Source of the DNA: Archangium lansingense
GTDB lineage: Bacteria; Myxococcota; Myxococcia; Myxococcales; Myxococcaceae
DNA: 64,000 bases
Direction of reading: 5' to 3'
NCBI RefSeq assembly: GCF_026626635.1
Contig: NZ_JAPNKA010000001.1
Location: 5,394,001 to 5,458,000, forward strand
Shown: piece after piece, positions 36,118 to 44,503 of the stretch
Numbering within the stretch: the first letter of the stretch is position 1
Layout of the letters: every line of letters begins with the position of its first letter
Program-made: the position numbers and the translations under genes
The notes under the pieces: generated by a model
The model's input: the letters and a program-made list of their open reading frames with translations, nothing else
The model's database searches: none
Told to the model about the DNA's origin: nothing

Positions 36118-36142
36118 CCCACGAGGGGCCTGGAATGACGAA

Positions 36143-36172
36143 GGGGACTGGATGACTCCAGTCCCCCATTTT
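36143..36172. terminator. Terminator between DUF2267 and hsp20 genes
   Basis: A perfect 10-bp stem (GGGGACTGGA / TCCAGTCCCC) with a TGAC loop is followed by CATTTT. It lies between two convergent genes and can serve the plus-strand DUF2267 gene. Confidence 0.8.
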
Positions 36173-36198
36173 CATGCCCTCCCGGCCCTATTCCTGGC

Positions 36199-36708
36199 TC
36201 AGGCCTTCACCTTGCCCTGCTTGCCGGTGTCGCCGGTGCCTACCTGGATGCGCTTGGGCTGCATCTCGGGCTGCTTGGGCAACCGCAGGTGGAGCACGCC
36301 GTCCTTCAGCTCCGCGTTGACGTTGCTCGCATCCACGCCCTCGGGCAGCGTGAACGAGCGGGTGAACGAGCCGTAGCTCCGCTCGTAGGCGTAGAAGCGA
36401 TCCGTGTCCTCCTGCTGCTCCGTCTCCCGCTTGCCGCTGATGGTGAGCCGGTCCCCCGTGAGCGTGATGTCCAAGTCAGCATCCTTCACGCCCGGCAGGT
36501 CCGCCTTGAAGATGTAGGCGTCCTTCGTCTCCTTCACCTCGAAAGCCGGGATGAAGCTCACCGAGGGCTCACCGCCACCCACCATGCGGCCCATCTGCTC
36601 GAATGGATCGAACCCCATCAACTCCCGCATCCGCTCGAAAGGATCCAACCCCCGCGTCCACCGTCCAACCGAGGATCCGCCTCCTCGACGCACTGGAAGA
36701 TCTGCCAT
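36199..36708 (-). CDS. Hsp20-family small heat-shock protein
   Basis: The 169-residue product has the alpha-crystallin domain: SFIPAFEVKETKDAYIFKA, LPGVKDADLDITLTGDRLTI, GSFTRSFTLPEGVD, ELKDGVLHLRLPK. The N-terminal arm contains a doubled DPFE-x-M segment (LDPFERMRELMGFDPFEQM). The start at 36708 has AGGAGA upstream. It is an ATP-independent holdase; in myxobacteria such proteins act in heat stress and spore development. Confidence 0.93.
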   Translation of the reverse strand: MADLPVRRGGGSSVGRWTRGLDPFERMRELMGFDPFEQMGRMVGGGEPSVSFIPAFEVKETKDAYIFKADLPGVKDADLDITLTGDRLTISGKRETEQQEDTDRFYAYERSYGSFTRSFTLPEGVDASNVNAELKDGVLHLRLPKQPEMQPKRIQVGTGDTGKQGKVKA

Positions 36709-36741
36709 GACTGTCTCTCCTTGTGCTCGGGTCGTACCCAC

Positions 36742-37202
36742 GCTGGGGTGCGGCCCCTACATTCAGGGTAGAACGGGGATGGAGCCGCACAAGGCACCCT
36801 CCAAGGTCGATCCCTGTCCGTTGAGCCATCCGTCTGTGGCCCCGGGAATCGCCTACCTCCGGACAGTTTCAGCCCTGTTGGGTATTGCCGTGCACAGTCA
36901 GCGGTAAATTGGCGTGGATCGGGACTGGACGTATGCCATTCCCATGGACATTCGTGGGGAGCCCCGGTCGCACGGTGGGTGAACCGGTGGTATGGATGGG
37001 TCAAATCTTTCCAATGGACGTCGGAGGTGCGACTCGGGAGAGAGCAAAAGCGTCAACAGGTAGTGGAAGGTGCTGGCCGGTAGGACGAACACTCTTGCGG
37101 ATAGACAAGCCCGACCCACATCTGGAGCCGCGGGTGTCGCCAAGACCGGATGCAGTACGTCTCAAGGGTATTTGTACGCCATGACGGCTGGGGGGCCCTC
37201 GC
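36742..37202. other. Intergenic region, 461 bp
   Basis: Lies between the divergent hsp20 and LuxR-type regulator genes. No coding frame with family features, RNA gene or strong hairpin is visible. It must contain the hsp20 promoter and that of the regulator. Confidence 0.4.
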
Positions 37203-37892
37203 ATGGCAATGAATCAAGCGGAAGTGCGAGTTGGATTGTTGGAAGGACCGTGGGCGGCCTGGCAGGGACTGGCCGATGGGCTGAAAGGAGAAGGACTGCA
37301 GGTCCTGTGGGTGACCCGGGACGTGAGGACACTCCTGGACGGCATCGGGACGGATCCGCCTCAGGTGGCCATCCTGGACGTGGAGCCGGAAGGCAACGCG
37401 GACATGGGCTGCTCGGCGACGGAGGGGCTGAACCTCCTGCGTGAGGCGCGCAAGCGCCGGCTGGAGGTGAGGATGCTCGTGCTGTCCTCGGCGCATGCCC
37501 AGGACTTCATCTCCCAGTGCTTCGATGAGGGAGCTTCGGGCTACCTCTTCCGCCAGAGCCTGACCACCAACGCGGTCTGCACGGCGGTCAATGCCCTGGT
37601 GCGCGGGGAGAAGCTCTTCCCAGTGCAGCTGCTGCGCAACGACTTCGAGCATCCACCTGTGGCGGCGTCCACGGCGAGCGTGCTGCTCACCCTCACGCAG
37701 CGGGAGCGCGAGGTGCTGCAGTACGTGGCCGGAGGCGCGGACAACCTGAAGATCGCCGCGCACCTGCAAATCGCCGAGCGTACAGTGAAATCGCACGTGA
37801 CGCAGCTGTATCGGAAGCTGGGAGCGGAGAACCGGACCCAGCTGGCGTTGCGAGCCTGTCACCTGGGAGTCCGGCCACCGCCGGACCTCTAG
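37203..37892 (+). CDS. NarL/FixJ-type response regulator
   Basis: Residues 8-130 form a receiver domain. The likely phospho-acceptor Asp is in QVAILDVEPEG, and the conserved Ser and Lys/Arg regions are at MLVLSSAHAQD and YLFRQSL. Residues 165-225 are a LuxR-type HTH (LTQREREVLQYVAGGADNLKIAAHL, ERTVKSHVTQLYRKLGAENR). No kinase gene is adjacent. It is followed 133 bases later by a WecG-like gene, which it may control. Confidence 0.9.
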   Translation: MAMNQAEVRVGLLEGPWAAWQGLADGLKGEGLQVLWVTRDVRTLLDGIGTDPPQVAILDVEPEGNADMGCSATEGLNLLREARKRRLEVRMLVLSSAHAQDFISQCFDEGASGYLFRQSLTTNAVCTAVNALVRGEKLFPVQLLRNDFEHPPVAASTASVLLTLTQREREVLQYVAGGADNLKIAAHLQIAERTVKSHVTQLYRKLGAENRTQLALRACHLGVRPPPDL

Positions 37893-38025
37893 CGGAGGAG
37901 GAATCCGGGGACGGATGTCACTCCGTCGTCAGTCCCCGGTCATCCATTCGTCAGACCCCCCTGGCAGATCGTGGTGCGTGACACCACTGTCCCAGCCCCT
38001 TGAGGGCGCCAGGAGGAGGAGGGTG

Positions 38026-38814
38026 ATGAACGGGGTTGTCGGGCTGGAGACGCCAGCAGGGAGTCTCGCGCTTCCAGCACCGAGGCGGTTGGAGCGGGAG
38101 CCCGGAAGGGCCTTCGCTCGTGTGCGCATCGGTCAGGTCCCGCTGGACATGGGGCGCCTCGACGAGGTGCTCGCGTGCATCGAGCGTCTCGTCGCCGGTG
38201 GGCAGGGCGGACACATTCTCACGCCCGATGTGGAGCAGGTCGTGCGGGCCGAGGGCGATGCGTCCCTGCGCGAGGCCCTCGCCACGGCGGAGCTGTCGCT
38301 GGCGGGCGGCACGGCGCTGGTGCGCGCGGCGCAGGTGATCGGCTCGCCGTTGCCGGAGCCGGGTGTGCGGTGGTTGCCGGCGCTGGTCGGGCTGGCGAGT
38401 GCGCGGGCGTGGCGGGTGCTCGTGGTGGCGGATCAGCCGGGGCTGGCCGAGTGGACCGCGTGCGCGCTGAGGGACAAGTACGGGCTGCTCGCCGTGGGCG
38501 TGGCCGTGGAGGAGGTGCCCGAGGACGGGCAGGGCCCGTGGGTGGATCGTCTGTGCGACCGCCTGGCCCTGACGCGGCCGGACCTGGTGCTGGTGTCCAT
38601 GGCGACGCCGAAGCAGGAGCTGTTCTGCCAGTACGCCGCCGGGCGGTTGCAGCCGGCGGTGGTGGTGGGCACGGGCCTGGCGCTGGCGTCGCTGCTGGAC
38701 AGGCCCTGGGCGCCCCGCCGTCGGTGGCCGCTGCTGGCCGCGGTGATGGCTCCGGTGCGGCGGCTGTTCCGGAGCCTGGCCTTCCTGCGTGTCGTCGCGG
38801 CCTCGCGGCGCTGA
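38026..38814 (+). CDS. Divergent WecG/TagA/CpsF-family glycosyltransferase-like protein
   Basis: The start at 38026 follows an AGGAGG. The fold signature of the WecG/TagA (GT26) family is present: VRIGQVPLDMGRLDEVLACIE, DLVLVSMATPKQELFCQY, PAVVVGTGLALASLLD. However, the usual TPN is TPD, and the segment normally ending in the catalytic PDG (ADL.L.DG) reads AELSLAGGTALV, so the key Asp is absent. It may be inactive, regulatory, or use another residue. The family transfers ManNAc-type sugars to lipid-linked carriers in surface polysaccharide synthesis. Confidence 0.75.
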   Translation: MNGVVGLETPAGSLALPAPRRLEREPGRAFARVRIGQVPLDMGRLDEVLACIERLVAGGQGGHILTPDVEQVVRAEGDASLREALATAELSLAGGTALVRAAQVIGSPLPEPGVRWLPALVGLASARAWRVLVVADQPGLAEWTACALRDKYGLLAVGVAVEEVPEDGQGPWVDRLCDRLALTRPDLVLVSMATPKQELFCQYAAGRLQPAVVVGTGLALASLLDRPWAPRRRWPLLAAVMAPVRRLFRSLAFLRVVAASRR

Positions 38815-38815
38815 C

Positions 38816-41800
38816 TCAGGAGGGCATGGCCAGGGTGAGCACCGAGGGCACGCGCTCCGGTGCCGCCAGCCGCAGCAGGCCGTAGCCGATTCCCGCCAGT
38901 CCCATCATCAGTCCCGGGGTCTCTGTACCCCGGGGCAGTCCGCAGAGCCAGCCGCGCTCCCGTCCCTGGTGGAGGATGCGGCCCGCGCGGTTCAGCGCGG
39001 CGCGGATCCACCGCGGCTCTCCGAGCAGCTCTCCCGCCAGGTACAGCGGCTCCACGTTGCCCAGGTCTCCGTGGCACAGACAGTGGCTGCCGCCGAAGCC
39101 CTCGCGCAGGGTGGTGGTGAGCGCCGTCTCGAGCTCCGCGCGGACCTCTACGCCATCCAGGTGCCGCAGTGAGCACAGCCTCCCGAGCGCGATGCCCGGA
39201 GCGCCATGGCACCACGTCAGCATGAAGCCGGCGACCTCCTCCGGGGCACCGTCCTGCTCGCGGAGATCTCTCCAGTTGCCGCGCTCCGGTACGAAGAGCG
39301 CGCGCTCGTAGGTGAGCGCCTGGTGCGCCAGCTCCCGGAAGCGCGTGTCACCCGTGGCGGAGGCCAGCTCCAGCAGCGCATAGGCGATGCCCGCCGCGCC
39401 GTGGGAGAAGCCCGACAGGGGCTGCTGTCCCGCGGGGCCCTTCCAGCCTACGCCGCCTTCCGGGCATGGCTGGGCTGTGACGAGGAGCCGCTCGCCACAC
39501 CGTCTCGCCGCATCCAGCAGGCGTGAGTCTCCAGTCCGGGCGTGGAGCCCGAGCAGGACGAGCGCGCATCCCGCGGAGCCGCTGAGGAGATCCAACCGCG
39601 TGTCGGCATCGATGAGTGGCTCCAGCGCGGGGATTCCGGCGAGCACGTCGTCCAGCAACTCCGGCTGGTTCCAGAGCGAGGCCAGGTGGGCGAGCACATA
39701 CGCGGAGGAGGCCCGGCCGACATAGGCGCCCACGCCCGCATCGCTCGGGTCGGGGTTGCGCCAGGCGTCCCGGACGGTCTCCAGGCCCGCGCGAGCGAGC
39801 GCCTCGAAGTCCGTGCGTCCGGTCTCCCGAGCGAGGTAGGCGAAGAAGAGGGTGAGCCCGCCAACGCCCTCGTACAGGTCCGCCCCCATGGGCGAGAGGC
39901 TCCAGCGCCACTGCCCCAGGTCCTCCAGGCTCATGCCAATCCAGGAGACGTCCTTGCTGCCCCGGATGGCCTTGGCCGCGAGGTCCTCCCCAATCGTGAC
40001 GGCGGCGGCGAGGCAGTCCTCGCGCGAGGCGGGTGGAACGGAAGGTGAGGGGCGGGTGCGAGGGGCAGGCCGCGCGGTGCCCCGGCTCTTGTCGATGGAG
40101 ACCATCGACTTGCGGATGAGGGAGACCTGCCAGGCGCAGTCCTTCTCGCTCAGCCGAGCGAGTCGCTCCTGTACCTCGGACAGACTGTCGCGCGGGAAGT
40201 AGTCGCGGATGCACTCGCCGGTGCTGCTCCACAGGTGGCGTTGGCCGGGCCGCGTGGCGAACAGGGGGACGTCCCCGAGTCGCAGGTCCGCATGCTCGAA
40301 GGGGACGAGTCGCCGCAACGCGGGCACGAGCGAGGCCTCTGCCCAGAGGTTGTCCAGTACCTTGTCGCGCTCCAGGCCCTCTCGCAGGAAGTCGGGGTGG
40401 ACGCTCTCCTGCAGCAGGAGGGCATAGCGCTGGGTGGCGCGCACGATGTGGCGGACCTCCACGTCGGCGAAGGCCTGGAGGTGGGAGCCGAGCACCTCGC
40501 GGTGCTCCCGAAGGAGCCGGTACGTCTCCTCGAAGCCCTGGACGATGTCCTCGGTGAAGTCGGAGGCGTCCACCGGTTGGCCCTGGAGCTGGGGACGGTT
40601 GCTGGAGCCGGACGTACGGCCCTGGCGACGCACCATGCGCATGGTGTCTCTGTTCGCGTCCTCCACCATGGGCACAGCGTGGGGCGAGAGCTGTCCTGCC
40701 TCTCCACCCAGCCCGCTCATGTCCACTCCGGCGCGTCCCGCCCGGCCAAAGATGAGCATGGGCAGCATGCCTACGGAGATGATGGAGCGATCCAGCTCGG
40801 CCCAGGCGCGCTGCATGGCCGACTCGCCCGCGTCCATGACCAGCCGCTGGTGGAAGAGCGCCTCCAGGTCCACGAGCACGGGGTACTCGCCCGCGGCGAT
40901 GAGGTTCTCCAGGTGGAAGTCCACGGCTGCCAGCAGATGGAGCAGGGCCAGTGAGCTGCCCTGCCGCCAGTAGAAGCGCTGGAGGGCCTCGCGCGAGTCA
41001 CAACCCGAGGCCTCCACGTACTCGACCCAGCCATGGGTGCCGCGATCCAACACGGTGAGCACGCGGTGCGGGTGGTGTGCTCCCCACCCATTCAGGGACT
41101 GGAGGAGCTCCTGGAAGCGGACGTCCACCGCGAGCGACTTCGGCTTGTAGACGAGCTTCAGGCCGGAGCTGAACTTCAGCAGGACCACGCTCCGGCCCTC
41201 GCGGTGCAGATCCGAAACGCCGGACTGGAGGCCGGCCAGGGAACCGATGTCCTGGCCGCCGAGAAAGGCCTGACCAAGCTGCTCGCGCTCACGGGCCAGG
41301 CGCTCGAGCAGCTCCAGGCTGACGGTGAGCCACCGCTCGGTGCTGGTGGCCAGCAGCCGAGCAAGCACTGGGTACTCCTCCAGCACGGCCATGAGCACCC
41401 GCGGCTCCTGGAGGCGCACGGTGCAGAAGTGGTGGAAGCGCTCCTGGGGGGTGTCACCGGGAAGCTCATCCATGACCCGGGCCACGTTGAGCTCGAGGAT
41501 GAGGGTGCGGTTGGACAGGAACTGGAGCCGCCGTGCCAGCCCCTCGAGCAGAGAGGCCTCGGCCTCGGGCGACAGCAGCGGGTTCTCCAGCCCATAACGG
41601 GCCTGCAGCGCGGCGGTGACGGTTCGCAACCTCGCGGCGGCGATCCGGATGAAGGGCAGGAGGAATCCAGAGAACGCCAGCCCGGGCTGCCCCGGACTGG
41701 CGGGAGGCTGAAGGGAAGCGGGCAGCGGCTCTCCGGCGTGCCGCTGCTCGATGACCTCCTCAATCAGGGACACCCAGGAGCCACTGTCCTCGATGCCTTC

Positions 41801-42043
41801 CTCCTGGCTTCCGGCACGAACGAGGATTTGCAGGAACGCGTCCCGATCGAGCCCGATGCTCTTCAGCCGCTCGTCGAGCGTCGCATCGTCTCCCGACATG
41901 AGCTGTCGCCAGGCGCTCGCCCGGCGCTCTGCTTCCTCGAGTCCCGGCTCATTCCCCGGCACCGGGTCTGCATTTTTCGCGGTGGCCCGCTCGTGGAGGA
42001 ACGTCGCCTTCTTCCAGGGAAAGACAGGGGGAATGACTTGCAT
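38816..42043 (-). CDS. lanM: Class II lanthipeptide synthetase LanM
   Basis: A 1075-residue bifunctional enzyme. It dehydrates Ser/Thr in the precursor peptide and then forms thioether rings. The N-terminal DUF4135 dehydratase has a kinase-like core (KLVYKPKSLAVDVRFQELL, AVDFHLENLIAAGEYPVLVD). The C-terminal LanC domain carries the zinc ligands Cys in LTWCHGAPGIALGR and Cys-His in SHCLCHGDLGNVEPL. Length and order are standard. It lies 29 bases downstream of lanA1 on the same strand and is probably co-transcribed with it. It is the only LanM in view and so presumably modifies all four precursors. Confidence 0.96.
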   Translation of the reverse strand: MQVIPPVFPWKKATFLHERATAKNADPVPGNEPGLEEAERRASAWRQLMSGDDATLDERLKSIGLDRDAFLQILVRAGSQEEGIEDSGSWVSLIEEVIEQRHAGEPLPASLQPPASPGQPGLAFSGFLLPFIRIAAARLRTVTAALQARYGLENPLLSPEAEASLLEGLARRLQFLSNRTLILELNVARVMDELPGDTPQERFHHFCTVRLQEPRVLMAVLEEYPVLARLLATSTERWLTVSLELLERLAREREQLGQAFLGGQDIGSLAGLQSGVSDLHREGRSVVLLKFSSGLKLVYKPKSLAVDVRFQELLQSLNGWGAHHPHRVLTVLDRGTHGWVEYVEASGCDSREALQRFYWRQGSSLALLHLLAAVDFHLENLIAAGEYPVLVDLEALFHQRLVMDAGESAMQRAWAELDRSIISVGMLPMLIFGRAGRAGVDMSGLGGEAGQLSPHAVPMVEDANRDTMRMVRRQGRTSGSSNRPQLQGQPVDASDFTEDIVQGFEETYRLLREHREVLGSHLQAFADVEVRHIVRATQRYALLLQESVHPDFLREGLERDKVLDNLWAEASLVPALRRLVPFEHADLRLGDVPLFATRPGQRHLWSSTGECIRDYFPRDSLSEVQERLARLSEKDCAWQVSLIRKSMVSIDKSRGTARPAPRTRPSPSVPPASREDCLAAAVTIGEDLAAKAIRGSKDVSWIGMSLEDLGQWRWSLSPMGADLYEGVGGLTLFFAYLARETGRTDFEALARAGLETVRDAWRNPDPSDAGVGAYVGRASSAYVLAHLASLWNQPELLDDVLAGIPALEPLIDADTRLDLLSGSAGCALVLLGLHARTGDSRLLDAARRCGERLLVTAQPCPEGGVGWKGPAGQQPLSGFSHGAAGIAYALLELASATGDTRFRELAHQALTYERALFVPERGNWRDLREQDGAPEEVAGFMLTWCHGAPGIALGRLCSLRHLDGVEVRAELETALTTTLREGFGGSHCLCHGDLGNVEPLYLAGELLGEPRWIRAALNRAGRILHQGRERGWLCGLPRGTETPGLMMGLAGIGYGLLRLAAPERVPSVLTLAMPS

Positions 42044-42072
42044 GTGAGGTCACCTGGTGTGCGGGGAAACGG

Positions 42073-42315
42073 TCAGGCCACCTCTTCGGGGCGGCACAAG
42101 ACGATTCCGCACGTCGGCTGGACGGGGCCGGTACACCCGGTGGAGGGCTCCAGGGCCGCGCGCAGTCCGCCGATGATTCCGGTCAGCGCGCCCTCATCGA
42201 GCTCGGTCAACGCCTTGCCCGAGGGAGACTCGGGGAGGGAGGCACGCTCCTCGGCGGAGAGGCTGGCGCGGAAAGCAGGGTCCTTCCAGGCACGGACAAT
42301 CGATTCCTTCTTCAT
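42073..42315 (-). CDS. Lanthipeptide precursor LanA1 (mersacidin-type leader)
   Basis: The 80-residue precursor has the leader MKKESIVRAWKDPAFRASL, then PESPSGKALTELDE and the double-glycine site GIIGG. The core is about 30 residues: LRAALEPSTGC then TGPVQPTCGIVLC and RPEEVA. The AWKDP and P-x-SGK leader features fit the mersacidin/lichenicidin family. Core Ser/Thr are few and Cys number three, so up to three rings are possible. The SD sequence lies in the 3' arm of an upstream hairpin. Probably co-transcribed with lanM. Confidence 0.92.
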   Translation of the reverse strand: MKKESIVRAWKDPAFRASLSAEERASLPESPSGKALTELDEGALTGIIGGLRAALEPSTGCTGPVQPTCGIVLCRPEEVA

Positions 42316-42321
42316 GTCATT

Positions 42322-42370
42322 CACTCCAGGGTTGGGACCGGGCGTCCACACCCGGCACCTGGTTGGAGTG
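42322..42370 (-). repeat. Precursor-associated hairpin element, copy 1
   Basis: On the minus strand CACTCCA pairs with TGGAGTG across an inner GCCGGG...CCCGG stem. The lanA1 Shine-Dalgarno (GGAGTG) is inside the 3' arm and the ATG follows nine bases later. Closely similar sequences occur at 46754-46801 and 50844-50891. Confidence 0.75.
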
Positions 42371-42453
42371 GGAGGGTCCCGGATGTGACAGGGGGAACGG
42401 GGCCCTCGAGCGTGAACTTGACGTCACTCGCGCCGTGCGGCCACCTTGAGCGG

Positions 42454-44151
42454 ATGAAGAAACTCGTCAACGCCCCGCGCGCGGTCGTGGGGGAGATGCT
42501 CGAAGGATTGGTCTCGCTCTCTCCGGAGCAGGCGTTGCTGGAGGGCGAATCCGTGGTGATTCGCGCCGACATTCCCGCCGACGTCCATCGTCGCGAGGTC
42601 GCGGTGCTCTCCGGAGGTGGCAGCGGACACGAACCGGCCCATGCGGGCTACGTGGGCTCCGGCATGCTGCACGCGGCGGTCGCCGGGGATGTGTTCACCT
42701 CGCCGAGCACCGACGCCGTCCTGGCCGCGATCCGCGCCGTCGCGGGTCCAGCGGGGGCGCTCCTGGTCGTGAAGAACTACACCGGGGACCGGCTGAACTT
42801 CGGCCTCGCCGCCGAGCTGGCACGCGCGGAGGGCATCCCGACGGAGGTCGTCATCGTCGCCGACGATGTCGCCCTGCGTGACACCGTCGAGCCCGAGCGC
42901 CGCCGGGGGATCGCCGGGACCGTCCTGGTGCACAAGGTGGCTGGTGCCGCCTCCGCCTCGGGTGCGTCGCTCGCGGAGGTCGCACGGGCAGCTGCCGCGA
43001 CCGCCGCCGCGCTCGGCACCATGGGTGTCGGACTCGGCGCCTGTACCGTGCCCGCGGCGGGCCGGCCCGGTTTCACCCTCGGCGAGGGGGAGATGGAGCT
43101 CGGACTGGGCATCCATGGTGAACAGGGCGTGCGGCGCGTTCCGCTGCAGCCGGCCGATGCGCTAGTGGACACCCTGCTGGCGACCATTCTGGAGGATCGC
43201 CGCATTGGCTCCGGTGATCGCGTGGCCTTGCTGGTGAATGGGCTGGGTGGCACGCCGCCCATGGAGCTGGCGATCATCGCCCGTCGCGCTCTGGCCGTGC
43301 TGCGCGAACGAGGTGTCCTCGTGGAGCGGGCCTGGAGCGGCTCGTTCCTGACGGCGCTGGAGATGCCGGGCTGCTCGCTGACCCTGTTGAGGGTGGATGA
43401 CGAGCGGCTGCGCTGGCTCGACGCGGCCACCACCGCACCGGCCTGGCCGCGCAATGGCAGGATCGCCCCGGCACGCCGCATCCAGCCCGTGGCGCCCGCG
43501 CCTTCTCCATCCGGGGCCGTCAACGTAGCGCATCCTGAGATGGTCCGGTTCAAGCAGGCGGCCCTGGCGATCGCCGATGCATTCGAGGCGGCCGAACCGC
43601 GCTTGACCGAGCTCGACAGCGCGGCGGGGGATGGCGATCTCGGCATCAGCCTGGCGCGCGGTGCGGCGGCTCTGCGCGCGCTGCCCGAGTCCTCCTGGTC
43701 GAGTCCCACCCGGGCGCTGACGGCGATTGGCAACGCCATGCGTCGCAGCATCGGCGGGAGCTCCGGGCCCTTCTACGCCACCGCGTTGCTGCGCGCCGCC
43801 CGTCACCTGGCGGAGGGGCGGCAGGACGCGACGGCCTGGGCCGAGGCCTTCCTGGCCGGTGTCGAGGCCGTGGCGGAGCTCGGTGGCGCTCGTCCTGGAG
43901 ACCGCACGATGCTCGACGCCCTGCGTCCGGCCGCGGACACCTTCGCGCATGAGCTGAAGGCTGGCCGCTCTCCCGCCGAGGCGTGGGAAGCCTGTGTCCT
44001 GGCGGCGGAGATGGGCGCGGAGGCCACCACGCGGATGAAGCCGCGACTGGGACGTGCCAGCTACCTCGGCGAGCGCGCTCTCGGTGTCCCCGATGCCGGG
44101 GCAGTGGCCGCCGTCGTCTGGCTGAAGTCTCTCTCTCAATCCATCGCGTGA
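42454..44151 (+). CDS. ATP-dependent dihydroxyacetone kinase (DhaK-DhaL fusion)
   Basis: The 565-residue protein joins DhaK (residues 1-330) and DhaL (360-565). The DhaK part has LSGGGSGHEPAHAGYVG, NYTGDRLNFGLA and the substrate-binding His in LGLGIHGEQG. The DhaL part has DSAAGDGDLGISLARG, SIGGSSGPFY and GDRTMLDALRPA. It phosphorylates dihydroxyacetone, and in relatives other short ketoses or aldehydes, with ATP. It lies inside the lanthipeptide region, divergent from lanA1, and has no obvious role there; it may simply be interposed. Confidence 0.93.
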   Translation: MKKLVNAPRAVVGEMLEGLVSLSPEQALLEGESVVIRADIPADVHRREVAVLSGGGSGHEPAHAGYVGSGMLHAAVAGDVFTSPSTDAVLAAIRAVAGPAGALLVVKNYTGDRLNFGLAAELARAEGIPTEVVIVADDVALRDTVEPERRRGIAGTVLVHKVAGAASASGASLAEVARAAAATAAALGTMGVGLGACTVPAAGRPGFTLGEGEMELGLGIHGEQGVRRVPLQPADALVDTLLATILEDRRIGSGDRVALLVNGLGGTPPMELAIIARRALAVLRERGVLVERAWSGSFLTALEMPGCSLTLLRVDDERLRWLDAATTAPAWPRNGRIAPARRIQPVAPAPSPSGAVNVAHPEMVRFKQAALAIADAFEAAEPRLTELDSAAGDGDLGISLARGAAALRALPESSWSSPTRALTAIGNAMRRSIGGSSGPFYATALLRAARHLAEGRQDATAWAEAFLAGVEAVAELGGARPGDRTMLDALRPAADTFAHELKAGRSPAEAWEACVLAAEMGAEATTRMKPRLGRASYLGERALGVPDAGAVAAVVWLKSLSQSIA

Positions 44152-44503
44152 CGCCGCCGGGCGTCGTGAAGTGGGCCCGTCATATTTCGTAATGATTCAG
44201 GCCCAAATGCTTGCGGAACCAATTGATGACCCTGGGGCAATTATCCTCGGGCCCGGGGATTTGGGGCAGAACAGGCCATCTCCCGCCGCGGCGCGAATCC
44301 GGCTGAAATCAACCGGTTGCACGGAGTGGATGTAAAGCCTGTGTACGTTCAGGGCCGTGCGGGCTGTGACATTCATGCTCCATCCTGGTTTCTGGGAATG
44401 TGCGGGAGAAGAGGGAATTCATCGGGTTCATGAGTTGGCCCGATACCTGCTCTAGGGGAACCGCGTCTGGCGGCATCTCGTCGCCGGCCAAAGGAGTCCC
44501 CCC
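44152..44503. other. Intergenic region, 352 bp
   Basis: Between the dihydroxyacetone kinase and the M4 protease. No coding frame is convincing. It is less GC-rich in parts, and a candidate sigma-54 promoter lies at 44436-44451. Confidence 0.5.
44436..44451 (+). promoter_or_regulatory. Candidate sigma-54 promoter for the M4 protease
   Basis: TGGCCCGATACCTGCT has the required GG and GC separated by ten bases, and matches the -24/-12 consensus except at two positions. It lies 53 bases before the GTG start at 44504. No activator site was identified. Confidence 0.4.

Noticed and set aside
42454..44151. Dihydroxyacetone kinase as a lanthipeptide tailoring enzyme
   Set aside because: Both domains match the standard metabolic enzyme with its substrate His and no modification; location alone is not enough.
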